Part shown: positions 52,000-60,669 of the stretch, in pieces
How the letters are laid out: every line of letters starts with the position of its first letter
Position numbering within the stretch: position 1 is the first letter of the stretch
Assembly: GCF_036388275.1 (NCBI RefSeq)
Contig: NZ_DASVSF010000023.1
Location: forward strand, 1-64,000
Direction of reading: 5' to 3'
Length of the DNA stretch: 64,000 bases
Source of the DNA: Longimicrobium sp.
GTDB taxonomy: Bacteria > Gemmatimonadota > Gemmatimonadetes > Longimicrobiales > Longimicrobiaceae
Position numbers and translations under genes: made by a program
The notes under the pieces: model-generated
Databases searched by the model: none
Told to the model about the DNA's origin: nothing
The model's input: the letters and a program-made list of their open reading frames with translations, nothing else

Positions 52000-52791
52000 T
52001 TGATCTCGCCCCACACCCCAGGCACCGCGAACGGCACCGAAGAGCTGGAGCGCAAAATCCGCGAGCTGGGCCCCTGGTTCCACAACCTGAAGCTGCGCGG
52101 CGTGAGCACCGCGCCCGAGCACTTCCTGGGCGACTACCCGGCCGTGAAGTGGCAGTCGTTCGCGCACGCCATCCCCACGGACCTGACGGGGAAGACGGTG
52201 CTGGACGTGGGGTGCAACGCCGGCTTCTACAGCATGGAAATGAAGCGCCGCGGCGCCAGCCGGGTGGTGGGCATCGACAGCGAAGACCTGTACCTGACAC
52301 AGGCCCGCTTCGCCGCCGAGATCGAGGGCTACACCGACATCGAGTTCCACAACCTGTCGGTGTACGACGTGGCCAAGCTGGGCGAGAAGTTCGATTTCGT
52401 GATCTTCATGGGCGTGCTGTACCACCTGCGCCACCCGTTGCTCGCCCTGGACCTGCTGCACGAGCACGTGGTGGGCGACCTGCTGCTCTTCCAGAGCATG
52501 CAGCGCGGCGCGACGGAGGTGGAGCCGGTGGACCCCGACTACCACTTCTGGCAGCAGGACCACTTCCAGCGGCCGGGCTATCCGCAGATGTACTTCATCG
52601 AGCACCGCTACTGCGGCGACCCCACCAACTGGTGGGTGCCCAACGCGGCGGGCGCCGAGGCCATGCTGCGCAGCGCGGGCTTCGACATCCTGGAGCATCC
52701 CGAGCAGGAAGTGTATCTCTGCCGCCGCGGCACCATCACCGACAACGAGCCGCGGGCCGTGTATCCCGCGCGGGGAGGCTCGGGTTCGTGA
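52000..52791 (+). CDS. SAM-dependent methyltransferase, TIGR04290-like
   Basis: 263 residues from TTG 52000, supported by GGAGGAG at 51990-51996. The SAM motif is VLDVGCNAGFYSMEMKRRG and the acidic loop VVGIDSEDLYLTQA. FHNLSVYDV and FVIFMGVLYHLRHPLLALD match the TIGR04290 (Rta_06860) group, whose members sit in sugar clusters with the same kinds of neighbours. The C-terminal half (WQQDHFQRPGYPQMYFIEHR) is specific to this group. The methylated product is unknown. Confidence 0.88.
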   Translation: MISPHTPGTANGTEELERKIRELGPWFHNLKLRGVSTAPEHFLGDYPAVKWQSFAHAIPTDLTGKTVLDVGCNAGFYSMEMKRRGASRVVGIDSEDLYLTQARFAAEIEGYTDIEFHNLSVYDVAKLGEKFDFVIFMGVLYHLRHPLLALDLLHEHVVGDLLLFQSMQRGATEVEPVDPDYHFWQQDHFQRPGYPQMYFIEHRYCGDPTNWWVPNAAGAEAMLRSAGFDILEHPEQEVYLCRRGTITDNEPRAVYPARGGSGS

Positions 52792-53675
52792 TCGAAGCGG
52801 CGATGGTATGGAACGAACCGAACAACACGTCGCACTGGGACTTCGGGGTAGACCCGGGCTGGCACATCTTCGCGCAGATGGCCCGCGCCGCGGGTGACGC
52901 CATCCACTCGGAGGCGCCGGGTGTGCAGCGGGTGCTGGGGGGCATTTCGCCCATCGACGCCCGCTTCATCGCCCACATGAAGGGGCTGGGGGTGCTGGAC
53001 TCGATGGACGTGGTGGCGGTGCACGGGTTTCCGCTGGACTGGAACCTGTGGAGCATCGAAGACTGGCCGCAGCGGCTGGCGGCCGTCCAGGCGGTGACGG
53101 AGCTGCCCGTGTGGGTGACGGAGGTGGGCATCAGCACCTTCGCCGGCGACGCCGTGCAGGCCGAGGGGCTCACGCGCACGGCCGAGGTCCTGCGCGGCCG
53201 GGCCGACCGGGTGCACTGGTACAGCCTGTTCGACCTGCCGGGGCAGTGGGAAGCCACCACCCGCCACAAGCAGCGCGAGGGCTCGTCGTACTTCCGCCAC
53301 TTTCACATGGGGCTGGTGCGTGAGGACGGGACGCCGAAGCCCGCGATGGACGTCTTCGCCCAGCACGCGGGCGAGCTGGGCATCTGCCAGTGGTTCCACT
53401 ACGAAGACCACCGGCTGGACGATGCCGTGCGCTGGCTGCGGAAGCTGGGCGTCAAGAAGCTGCGGACGGGCCTCAGCTGGTCCGACGACGACCGGCCCAA
53501 CTCGCTGGCCTGGTTCGACCGGCAGATGAAGGCGCTGGAGGAGTTCGACGTGACCGTCACCTTCTGCTTCACGCCCGAGCACCGCGGCATGGTGCCGCAC
53601 TACACCAGCCCGCCGAAGGACGTCGGCGAGTTCGTGGATTTCTGCGCGCGGATGGTGCGCCGCTATGGCCGCTGA
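52788..53675 (+). CDS. Glycoside hydrolase, TIM-barrel (xylosidase-like)
   Basis: 295 residues from GTG 52788 in a 4-bp overlap with the methyltransferase gene. It opens with MVWNEPNNTSHW, where Asn-Glu is the acid/base pair at the end of strand 4 in clan A glycosidases. A second Glu in VWVTEVGIST is the likely nucleophile. HWYSLFDLPGQWEAT follows. The early strands of the barrel are missing or very short, so it may be a compact or partial barrel. No signal peptide. Confidence 0.82.
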   Translation: MIEAAMVWNEPNNTSHWDFGVDPGWHIFAQMARAAGDAIHSEAPGVQRVLGGISPIDARFIAHMKGLGVLDSMDVVAVHGFPLDWNLWSIEDWPQRLAAVQAVTELPVWVTEVGISTFAGDAVQAEGLTRTAEVLRGRADRVHWYSLFDLPGQWEATTRHKQREGSSYFRHFHMGLVREDGTPKPAMDVFAQHAGELGICQWFHYEDHRLDDAVRWLRKLGVKKLRTGLSWSDDDRPNSLAWFDRQMKALEEFDVTVTFCFTPEHRGMVPHYTSPPKDVGEFVDFCARMVRRYGR

Positions 53676-54612
53676 CGCCCAGACCTTCTTCGGCTGGCTT
53701 CGCGGCTACGGCGCCACGCCGCGGGTGCTGGTAGCCATCGCCCACCCCGACGACGAGACCGCCGGGACGGGCGCCGTGCTGGCGCGCCTGCCCGACGTGC
53801 GGCTGGTGTGCGCCACGGACGGCGCCCCGTTCGACCGCGCACTCTGGGGAGACCCCACCCCCGCCACGCGCGAGGACTACGCCGCGCTTCGCCGCCGCGA
53901 GCTGCGGTGCGCGCTGGCGATGGCGCGTCTTGGATGGGACTGCGTGGAGCAGTGGGACATCCCCGACCAGGACGCGTCATCGGACCTGGCGGACCTGGCG
54001 CTGCGGATGCGCGACGCGCTGGCCTCCGACCTTCCCGAGGTGGTGCTGGCCCCCGCGTACGAGGGCGGCCACCCGGACCACGACGCCGTCTCCTTCGCCG
54101 TGCACGCCGCCTGCGCGCTGATGGCCCGTGATGGAGACCCGTATCCCGGCATCGTCGAGTTCCCCCTGTACCACGCCGTGGACGGCCGCGTGGTGGCCGG
54201 CGCCTTCGCTCCGGGGCACGGGGGCGAGGAGGTGACGCTCACGCTGTCGGAGCGCGAGGTGGCCAACAAGGAACGCATGATGGCCTGCCACGCCTCCCAG
54301 CGCGACACGCTCGCCCTCCTCCCGCGGGACGTGGAGCGCTTCCGCCTCTCCCCCGGCCACGACTTCACCCGTCCTCCCCGCCCCGGCAAGCTGAACTACG
54401 AACTCTGGGGATGGATGACGGGCGACGAGTGGCGCGCCCGGGCCGCCAAGGCCATCACGGAGCTGGGGCTGGCGAGCCTCGACCTGCCGCGGGATAAGGG
54501 GAGCGCACAATCGGCGAAGCCGGATCTCGTGCTGTCGATGCCCCGGATCTATTCGCCCCCGCCAGGCCTCGATCTCCGCCCGGCGCCTCCAGGGGGCGAA
54601 GCCGCCGCATGA
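53665..54612 (+). CDS. PIG-L family deacetylase
   Basis: 315 residues from ATG 53665, overlapping the glycosidase gene by 11 bp. The zinc motif is IAHPDDETAG (His-Pro-Asp-Asp), and the second His is in GGHPDHDAV. These enzymes remove N-acetyl from GlcNAc-type sugars or related lipids. The C-terminal 60 residues are Pro/Ala-rich and hydrophilic. Part of the one-strand sugar cluster. Confidence 0.93.
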   Translation: MAADAQTFFGWLRGYGATPRVLVAIAHPDDETAGTGAVLARLPDVRLVCATDGAPFDRALWGDPTPATREDYAALRRRELRCALAMARLGWDCVEQWDIPDQDASSDLADLALRMRDALASDLPEVVLAPAYEGGHPDHDAVSFAVHAACALMARDGDPYPGIVEFPLYHAVDGRVVAGAFAPGHGGEEVTLTLSEREVANKERMMACHASQRDTLALLPRDVERFRLSPGHDFTRPPRPGKLNYELWGWMTGDEWRARAAKAITELGLASLDLPRDKGSAQSAKPDLVLSMPRIYSPPPGLDLRPAPPGGEAAA

Positions 54613-54830
54613 GGCTGACGGTCATGACCATGGCCTTTCCGTTCGCCCCCTTCAGCGGGGACGCGTGCGGCGGAGGCGGGCCTTCGCGCGCGGATGCACG
54701 GCGCGGCCGAGCTGTAGATGGACGACGTAGGCGGGAGGGATGCTCTTCGTGACGAACCGGGACTGACGACTTACGTGCAGAACGCGATGGATAGCAGGGC
54801 TTCGCTGCCGCAGGCGGAGGCGAGCCGCCG
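54609..54830 (+). pseudogene. Remnant of a second glycosyltransferase gene
   Basis: An ATG at 54609 overlaps the PIG-L stop and starts MRLTVMTMAFPFAPFSGDAC, which resembles N-termini of GT4 glycosyltransferases (xxVxYPFAPxGPDAxGGAE). After GGGG the frame loses similarity and stops by 54753. Another short frame (54718-54834) ends just before the next gene. I read this as the two ends of a large internal deletion; a real short peptide is the alternative. Confidence 0.45.
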
Positions 54831-56300
54831 ATGACGATGGTGGCCACTCGCCGGCGCGCACCCGCGCCGGCACTCGCGCCGCTGGAGGCGGTGGAGCTTC
54901 CGTGGATTTCGGTCGCGGGATCGTACTTCCAGGACGACACCGGGGCGGCGTGGACGCCCATCGGCTACAACGATGCGCTGACCTGGCGGGAATTGAGCCC
55001 GCTGTACGGCCGCAAGGACGTGGAAGCCGCCGACCGGCACCTGCGCTGGCTGGCGGAACATGGGGTGACCGTCATTCGCATGATGCTGGAGTGCGCGCAC
55101 CAGGGAAAATACCTGGAGCGGCCCATCGGCCGGTTCTCGCGTCCCGTGGTGCAGTTCTGGGACGACCTGGTGGCCCTCTGCTCGCGCCACGGCCTGCGGC
55201 TAATGCTTACGCCGTACGACACCTTCTGGACCTGGATCCGCTGGGCGAAGCACCCCCTGAACCGCGACAACGGCGGACCGAGCAGCGGCGCCAACCACCT
55301 GCTGCGCTGCCGCGACACGCGCAAGGCGGTAAAGGACCGGTTTAGCTTCATGGTGGAGCGGTGGGGCGGCAGCGGCGTGGTGATGTCGTGGGACCTGTGG
55401 AACGAGATCCACCCCGCCCACGCCGACTCGCAGCTGGACTGCGTCGACGTGATGAACGACTTCATCGCCGAGATGTCGGAGCACGTCCGTACGCTGGAAA
55501 GGCGGCTGTACGGCCGGACGCGCCCGCAGACGGTGTCGATGTTCGGCCCCGAGCTGCGGGGGAGTCCGGAGTTGCCGCTGGCCGACGCCGTCTACCGCCA
55601 CCCGTCGCTGGACTTCGCGACGACGCACATCTACATGGCGGGCAGCATCGACGACCCGGCCGACACGGTGGCGGCGGCCATCGACACGGGGCGGCTGGTG
55701 CGCGAGGCCCTGGGCGAAATCCGGGACGGGCGCCCGTACCTGGACACGGAGCACGGCCCCATCCACGCCTTCAAGGACAAGAACAAGACGCTGCCGGAGG
55801 CGTTCGACGACGAGTACTTCCGCCACATGCAGTGGGCGCACCTGGCGTCGGGCGGGGCCGGCGGCGGCATGCGCTGGCCCAACCGCAAGGTGCACAAGCT
55901 GACGCCTGGGATGCGCCGGGCGCAGCAGGCCGTCACCGGCTTCCTGGGGCTGATCGACTGGCCGCGGTTCCGCCGACGGAACCTGAACCTGGAAATCCAG
56001 CTGGGAACGCTGGGGCTCACGGTGTGCGGCTGCGGTGACGAAACGCAGGCGATCGTGTGGCTGCTCCGCACCGAGTCGCTGACCCCCGACGGCCGCGTGC
56101 GCACCGACGCCGAGCCGCTGGTCACGCGGGTCGGCGTGCCGGGGCTGCAGCCGGGCCGCTACTCGATCGTTGCGTGGGACACCCGCGCCGGCGCAGAGCA
56201 CTCCCGTTTCGAGCTGGCGGTCACGGGCGATGACGGATTGTGGATCGAGAACGTGTCCGTGACCACAGACCTCGCGCTCGCGGTTCGCCGGGTGGAGTAA
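54831..56300 (+). CDS. Glycoside hydrolase, GH5/mannanase-like
   Basis: 489 residues. A TIM barrel is visible: TPIGYNDALTWRELSPLYGR at the start, VTVIRMMLECAHQGKYLE, then MSWDLWNEIHPAH with the acid/base Glu, and YLDTEHGPIHAFKD with the nucleophile Glu. The C-terminal 110 residues form an extra beta domain (LTVCGCGDETQAIVWLLRTE). No signal peptide, so it is cytoplasmic, unusual for a polysaccharide hydrolase and a sign that it works on an internal glycan. It closes the sugar cluster. Confidence 0.88.
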   Translation: MTMVATRRRAPAPALAPLEAVELPWISVAGSYFQDDTGAAWTPIGYNDALTWRELSPLYGRKDVEAADRHLRWLAEHGVTVIRMMLECAHQGKYLERPIGRFSRPVVQFWDDLVALCSRHGLRLMLTPYDTFWTWIRWAKHPLNRDNGGPSSGANHLLRCRDTRKAVKDRFSFMVERWGGSGVVMSWDLWNEIHPAHADSQLDCVDVMNDFIAEMSEHVRTLERRLYGRTRPQTVSMFGPELRGSPELPLADAVYRHPSLDFATTHIYMAGSIDDPADTVAAAIDTGRLVREALGEIRDGRPYLDTEHGPIHAFKDKNKTLPEAFDDEYFRHMQWAHLASGGAGGGMRWPNRKVHKLTPGMRRAQQAVTGFLGLIDWPRFRRRNLNLEIQLGTLGLTVCGCGDETQAIVWLLRTESLTPDGRVRTDAEPLVTRVGVPGLQPGRYSIVAWDTRAGAEHSRFELAVTGDDGLWIENVSVTTDLALAVRRVE

Positions 56301-56309
56301 CTGCGGGTG

Positions 56310-56437
56310 TCACGCGGAGGTGCGGAGGTCGCGGAGAACGGCGGAGGGGTTCATACGCGAAACGACTTCTCGTGAAACGCGAAGGTCGCGGAGAACCGGA
56401 GATGCCTCTCCTGTATTCTCCGCGACCTCCCGCGTGA
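56310..56437. repeat. Inverted repeat (CACGCGG-GGTCGCGGAGAA type)
   Basis: TCACGCGG...GGTCGCGGAGAA at 56310-56338 is inverted at 56415-56437 (TTCTCCGCGACC...CGCGTGA). Internal copies of GGTCGCGGAGAA also occur. It separates converging genes, like 33393-33480. Confidence 0.7.
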
Positions 56438-56449
56438 GACGTTCTGTTC

Positions 56450-58270
56450 CTAGCGGACCGGTGCAGCCTCCGCACTCGGCGGGTTGCGGATGATGATGGT
56501 GTCGCGCGGAGCAGGCGTCGGCGGCGGCGGCACGGGCTGCTGCGGCTGTGGCTGCGGCGTCGGCTGCGGCGGCTGAGGCGGCGTCGGTTGCTGCGGCTGC
56601 GGCTGAGGCGGCTGCTGGGGCTGCGGCTGCTGGGGCTGCGGCTGTTGAGGCTGCGGCTGCTGGGGTTGAGGCTGCTGCGGTTGCGGCTGGGTCTGCGGCG
56701 GCCGCTGGGGCTGCTGCGCAGGCGGACGCGCCGGCTGGCGAACCGGTTGACGCACGGGCTGGCGCACCGGCTGCCGGGGCTGCTGAGGCTGTGGCCGCGG
56801 GGCGGGCACCTGTGCGCCTGGTGCGCGCGGCTGCTGCGGCGCAGGCTGGCTGGTCGCCGGGGGAAACGCCGTTCCAGGATTCGACGGGGTGCTGCCGGAC
56901 GCGGCGGGTTCAGCGAGCTCCTCGCCCGGCGAGGGCGCGGAGCCCTCGCTCGGGTTGTTGGACGACACAGGCGTGGAGGGCTCGATCTCCGTGCCGGTCA
57001 CCACCTCGCCGGTCTCGCCGCTGCCCTCCACGGGCTCGCCTTCTTTCAGCGCGGTGCCGGTCGCCGCCTCCTTCTCCGGCTCTCCCCCTCCGCCGCCCGA
57101 CACCATGGCCCACATGCCACCCGCGCCCAGCACCAGCGCGGCGATCAGCACGATCAGCCAGGTGTTGCTGCGCTTCGGCTTGGCCGCCGCGGTGCTGGGC
57201 GGCGGCAGCGGATCGCGGTGCTCGGACCCCGTCGCCACGACTGTGGCAACCGGTCGCACCGGCGGAGCAGCGGGTGCCAGCTCAGGCGCTGAAGACGGTG
57301 CCGCGGGCGCCACCACGGTGCCATCATCCACGTCGTCGTCCATCGCCGCGACACCCATGGCGCCACCGGCCATCGCCGCGGGGGCGATCGCCGTCTCGTC
57401 GTCCTCGCGCACCGCCGCGTCCAGTGCGTCGGCGAACGAGTCCGCGTCGGGATAGCGGTCGGAGGCGCTTTCCGACATCGCCCGCATCAGCACCTCGTCC
57501 ACCGCGCCGGGCACCTCGGCGTTCAGCTCGCGGATGGGGCGGCGCACCGTCCACGTGGTGGGCACCTGCCCCGCCTCTTCCACGAACGGCCGCTCGCCCG
57601 TCAGCAGCTGGTAACCCACCACGCCCAGGCTGAACACGTCGGACGCGGCCGTCAGGTTGCGGTCGCCGCGCAGCTGCTCCGGCGAGGCGAACGCGGGCGA
57701 AAGCGGGGTGGAGCCCATTCCCCGGGTGACCGTCTGGTCGTCCTCGATCACCTGGGCGATGCCGTAATCCACCAGGCATACGCGCGGCTCGCCCCCGTGC
57801 GCCTCGGCCAGGAAGATGTTCCCGGGCTTGACGTCTCGGTGGATCAATCCCTCGCGGTGCCCCACCGCCAGCCCCTCGGCGGTGTCGCGGAGGATGCGGA
57901 TTGCCTGTTCGGTCGGTGGCGGCCCGTGTGTGGCCAAGTACTGCGACAGGTTCTCGCCGACCAGCAGCTCCATCACCAGGAAGTCCAGCCCCAGCTCCGG
58001 GTCGGTGCCCACGTCGTGCACCGTCACCAGGTTGGGGTGGTGCGGCAGGCTGGCCGCCGCCTGCGCCTCCTGGTGCAGGCGCTCGCGAAGCTGCTCGCGC
58101 GCCGCGGCATCCACGGCGGTGAGCGTGATGACCTTTACGGCCACGGGACGGCTCAGGCGAAGGTCGGTGGCGCGGTACACCACCGCGAACCCTCCCCGGC
58201 CGATCACGTCTTCGATCTCGTAGCGCTTCACCAGCGTGTGGCCGGTGAGCAGGCCTTCCAATCCAGCCAT
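56450..58270 (-). CDS. Membrane Ser/Thr protein kinase with Pro/Gln-rich tail
   Basis: 606 residues from ATG 58270, preceded by AGGAG. The kinase domain spans about residues 15-290: GRGGFAVVY loop, Lys in VAVKVITL, HRDVKPGN catalytic loop, and DYG (in VDYGIAQVIED) replacing DFG. A linker leads to one membrane helix (NTWLIVLIAALVLGAGGMW, about 373). The outside part is Glu/Ser/Pro-rich and ends in repeated PQPQQ units (about 490-590), with DTIIIRNPP at the end. Likely signals across the membrane; ligand unknown. Confidence 0.92.
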   Translation of the reverse strand: MAGLEGLLTGHTLVKRYEIEDVIGRGGFAVVYRATDLRLSRPVAVKVITLTAVDAAAREQLRERLHQEAQAAASLPHHPNLVTVHDVGTDPELGLDFLVMELLVGENLSQYLATHGPPPTEQAIRILRDTAEGLAVGHREGLIHRDVKPGNIFLAEAHGGEPRVCLVDYGIAQVIEDDQTVTRGMGSTPLSPAFASPEQLRGDRNLTAASDVFSLGVVGYQLLTGERPFVEEAGQVPTTWTVRRPIRELNAEVPGAVDEVLMRAMSESASDRYPDADSFADALDAAVREDDETAIAPAAMAGGAMGVAAMDDDVDDGTVVAPAAPSSAPELAPAAPPVRPVATVVATGSEHRDPLPPPSTAAAKPKRSNTWLIVLIAALVLGAGGMWAMVSGGGGGEPEKEAATGTALKEGEPVEGSGETGEVVTGTEIEPSTPVSSNNPSEGSAPSPGEELAEPAASGSTPSNPGTAFPPATSQPAPQQPRAPGAQVPAPRPQPQQPRQPVRQPVRQPVRQPARPPAQQPQRPPQTQPQPQQPQPQQPQPQQPQPQQPQPQQPPQPQPQQPTPPQPPQPTPQPQPQQPVPPPPTPAPRDTIIIRNPPSAEAAPVR

Positions 58271-58380
58271 GGTCTCCTGGCGGGTTTCGCCGCCGGCTCC
58301 GCTGCCGGCCAGCCCTTCCCGTTCGGCAAGATGCGAACCGGCGCGCAGCAGCCGTTTACGAACCCCTTCGTTGTGCGCGC

Positions 58381-58875
58381 CTACCCGCGGCAGCGGAAGG
58401 GGTTTTCGTCGGGATTGGCGCTGGTCAGGTCCACGCGCGCGGTGTCGCCGCCACGCACGCGCACGTCGGCCAGCCAGGTCCAGCGCTCGCCGACGACGGT
58501 GGTGTCGGCCCAGACGCGGTACTCGCCGGGAGGCACGCTGTCGAACGCGAAGCGGGCCTGCGCGCTGGCCCGGGTGGACCGTGTGCGACGCGCCTGCAGG
58601 ATGCGCCCGCGCTCCTGCCAGGCGCGCACGTGGGCCGCGGCGAGGGCCGCCGAGTCGGCTGCCTGGCGCGGGGGGCACAGCTTCGCGAGCGCCGAATCGA
58701 TCTGCAGCTCGTCACCCGTCACCAGGTGAACGGGCATGCCGGCCAGGTTCACCTCCGATTCCAGCTGCACCAGGAACGCATCCCCGGCAATGACACCCGG
58801 CCCGTCGTCCCCACACGCCGCGAGGGCGATGACGGTTCCGGCGGCGGCGAGGGAGAGACGTGTGATCGATCGCAT
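58381..58875 (-). CDS. Hypothetical lipoprotein
   Basis: 164 residues from ATG 58875; lipoprotein signal LSLAAAGTVIALAAC. A helical stretch (ADSAALAAAHVRAWQERGRI) is followed by beta-rich FAFDSVPPGEYRVWADTTVV and WLADVRVRGGDTARVDLT, resembling a carboxypeptidase-regulatory-like or transthyretin-like strand pattern. No family named. It lies 110 bp upstream of the Ser/Thr kinase gene on the same strand and may be in its operon. Confidence 0.75.
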   Translation of the reverse strand: MRSITRLSLAAAGTVIALAACGDDGPGVIAGDAFLVQLESEVNLAGMPVHLVTGDELQIDSALAKLCPPRQAADSAALAAAHVRAWQERGRILQARRTRSTRASAQARFAFDSVPPGEYRVWADTTVVGERWTWLADVRVRGGDTARVDLTSANPDENPFRCRG

Positions 58876-59063
58876 TGGTCTGTTGAGACAATCGAGTGAA
58901 GGTCGGCGCGTCCTCGATGGACGATCCTGCACGATCCGGGCAACGTATCAGACCGCCGGAATCTCGTCATGCGGTCCCCCCTCCTCCGTGTCCTCCGTGC
59001 CCTCCGTGTGAGACCGCCGTCGCAGAGCTCGCAGGTGCGTGTGAGTTCGGGGCGGGGCGCGGA

Positions 59064-59139
59064 GTGTGTGGCGGATCCCTCGGTCGCTGCCGTCTCCGGC
59101 GAACGGGCAGGTTCGGCGTGGCCGCTCCTCGGGATGACA
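59064..59139 (+). repeat. 76-bp module shared with 34532-34608
   Basis: It begins GTGTGTGGCGGATCCCTCGG and ends GGATGACA. The rest of the 58876-59234 gap includes a GTCCTCCGTGCCCTCCGTGTG run near 58985-59010 and no gene. Confidence 0.7.
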
Positions 59140-59234
59140 TCCCGCTGCTCCCGCGCTCGAACGAGGACGCTTGCGGGGGAGGGTGCAAGGATGCAGAGTG
59201 CAGCATCCGCCACGCTCCTCCCCCACGAGCCGCC

Positions 59235-60401
59235 ATGACCGACACGCTTGCCGCACCCCGCCCCCTGGCGCCCGCCCTCGAGCCCGCCGTGCCGCCCAGG
59301 CCCGAGCGGCTGGTGTCGCTCGACGTCTTTCGCGGGGCCACCGTCGCGGCGATGCTGCTGGTGAACAACCCGGGAACGTGGAGCGCCGTCTACGACCCGC
59401 TGGAGCACGCCGCGTGGCACGGGTGGACGCCCACGGACCTGATCTTTCCGTTCTTTCTATTCATCGTGGGCGTGTCGATGGCGTTCTCGGTGCTCCCGCG
59501 CCTGGAGGCAGGCGACGCGCCCGGCGGGCTGTTCGCGCGTGCGGCCAAGCGCTCCGCCATCCTGGTGCTGCTGGGCCTGCTGCTGACGGCTTTTCCCTAC
59601 TACAACCTGGACGTGGTGCACCTGCGGCTACCCGGCGTGCTGCAGCGCATTGGCCTGGCGTTCCTGCTCGCCTCCGCCGTGGTGCTCTTCACCCGCCACC
59701 GCGCGCTGGTCGGCATCACGGCGGCGCTGCTGCTGGGCTACTGGGCGGCGATGATGCTGGTGCCCGTCCCGGGCTACGGCGCGGGCAACCTGAGCAAGGA
59801 CGGCAACCTGGCGGCGTACGTGGACCGCGCGGTGCTGGGCACCGACCACCTGTGGAAGTCGGCGAAGACGTGGGACCCCGAGGGGCTGCTGAGCACCCTT
59901 CCCGCCGTGGCGACGGTGCTGCTGGGCGTGTTCGCGGGGCGGTGGATGAGGTCGGGGCGGTCCCCGGCCGACCGGCTCGTCGGCCTGTTCCTGGCGGGTA
60001 CCGCAGCTGTGACGCTCGGGTGGATGTGGAACGAGGTGTTCCCCATCAACAAGGCGCTGTGGACCAGCTCGTACGTGCTGCTGACGGCCGGGCTGGCGCT
60101 GCACGCGCTGGCCGTCTGCTACTGGATGGTGGACGTACGGGGTTGGCGGCGCTGGGCCGCGCCCTTCGTGTGGTTCGGGATGAACGCCATCGCGGCGTTC
60201 TTCCTGTCGGGCATCGTCGCGCGCCTGCTGGGGATCATCAAGCCCGGGGGCGTGGCCCTCAAGCAGCGGATCTTCGACGCGGCGTTCGATTCGTGGCTGC
60301 CCGCGCACGACGCGTCGCTGGCGTTCGCCCTGTGCTTCGTGGCCCTCTTCACCGGGCTGATGGGGCTGATGTACCGCCGCCAGCTGTTCATCAAGGTCTG
60401 A
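59235..60401 (+). CDS. HGSNAT-like membrane acyltransferase (DUF5009 type)
   Basis: 388 residues from ATG 59235 with about ten hydrophobic segments. The family start is LVSLDVFRGATVAAMLLVNN, followed by DLIFPFFLFIVGVSMAFS. LPGVLQRIGLAFLLAS contains the conserved LQRI motif. Human HGSNAT acetylates glucosamine of heparan across a membrane using acetyl-CoA; bacterial homologues are uncharacterised. An N-terminal Pro/Ala stretch of 28 residues precedes the first membrane helix. Confidence 0.87.
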   Translation: MTDTLAAPRPLAPALEPAVPPRPERLVSLDVFRGATVAAMLLVNNPGTWSAVYDPLEHAAWHGWTPTDLIFPFFLFIVGVSMAFSVLPRLEAGDAPGGLFARAAKRSAILVLLGLLLTAFPYYNLDVVHLRLPGVLQRIGLAFLLASAVVLFTRHRALVGITAALLLGYWAAMMLVPVPGYGAGNLSKDGNLAAYVDRAVLGTDHLWKSAKTWDPEGLLSTLPAVATVLLGVFAGRWMRSGRSPADRLVGLFLAGTAAVTLGWMWNEVFPINKALWTSSYVLLTAGLALHALAVCYWMVDVRGWRRWAAPFVWFGMNAIAAFFLSGIVARLLGIIKPGGVALKQRIFDAAFDSWLPAHDASLAFALCFVALFTGLMGLMYRRQLFIKV

Positions 60402-60425
60402 TCGCCGCACCTCCGCGTGGACGAC

Positions 60426-60459
60426 AAGGGCGCGCATCCTTCGAGGGATGCGCGCCCTT
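60426..60459. terminator. Bidirectional intrinsic terminator
   Basis: AAGGGCGCGCATCC (60426-60439) pairs with GGATGCGCGCCCTT (60446-60459), loop TTCGAG. It lies between converging genes. Confidence 0.82.
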
Positions 60460-60462
60460 CGC

Positions 60463-60669
60463 TCATCGCGGCGCCACGACGGGCGTGATCCACTCGCGGG
60501 TGATAAGCCCGAACACCAGCAGCGCCATCAGCAGACTGAAGACGATGATCACCATCCACATGCAGCCGCTGAATCCGCATCCGCCGGGCGGTCGGTACGC
60601 CTCCGGTGGAAGAGGTACCGCGCCGTCCGGCAACTCGTGCTCCCCGCGCCCATCCCCACGATCCGCCAT
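60463..60669 (-). CDS. Small membrane protein, 68 aa
   Basis: 68 residues from ATG 60669. The N-terminal 30 residues are charged and Gly/Pro-rich; a single hydrophobic segment follows (MWMVIIVFSLLMALLVFGLI). Its ATG immediately follows the TAG of the upstream reductase gene with no gap, so it is the last gene of the operon 62261-60463. No family recognised. Confidence 0.72.
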   Translation of the reverse strand: MADRGDGRGEHELPDGAVPLPPEAYRPPGGCGFSGCMWMVIIVFSLLMALLVFGLITREWITPVVAPR

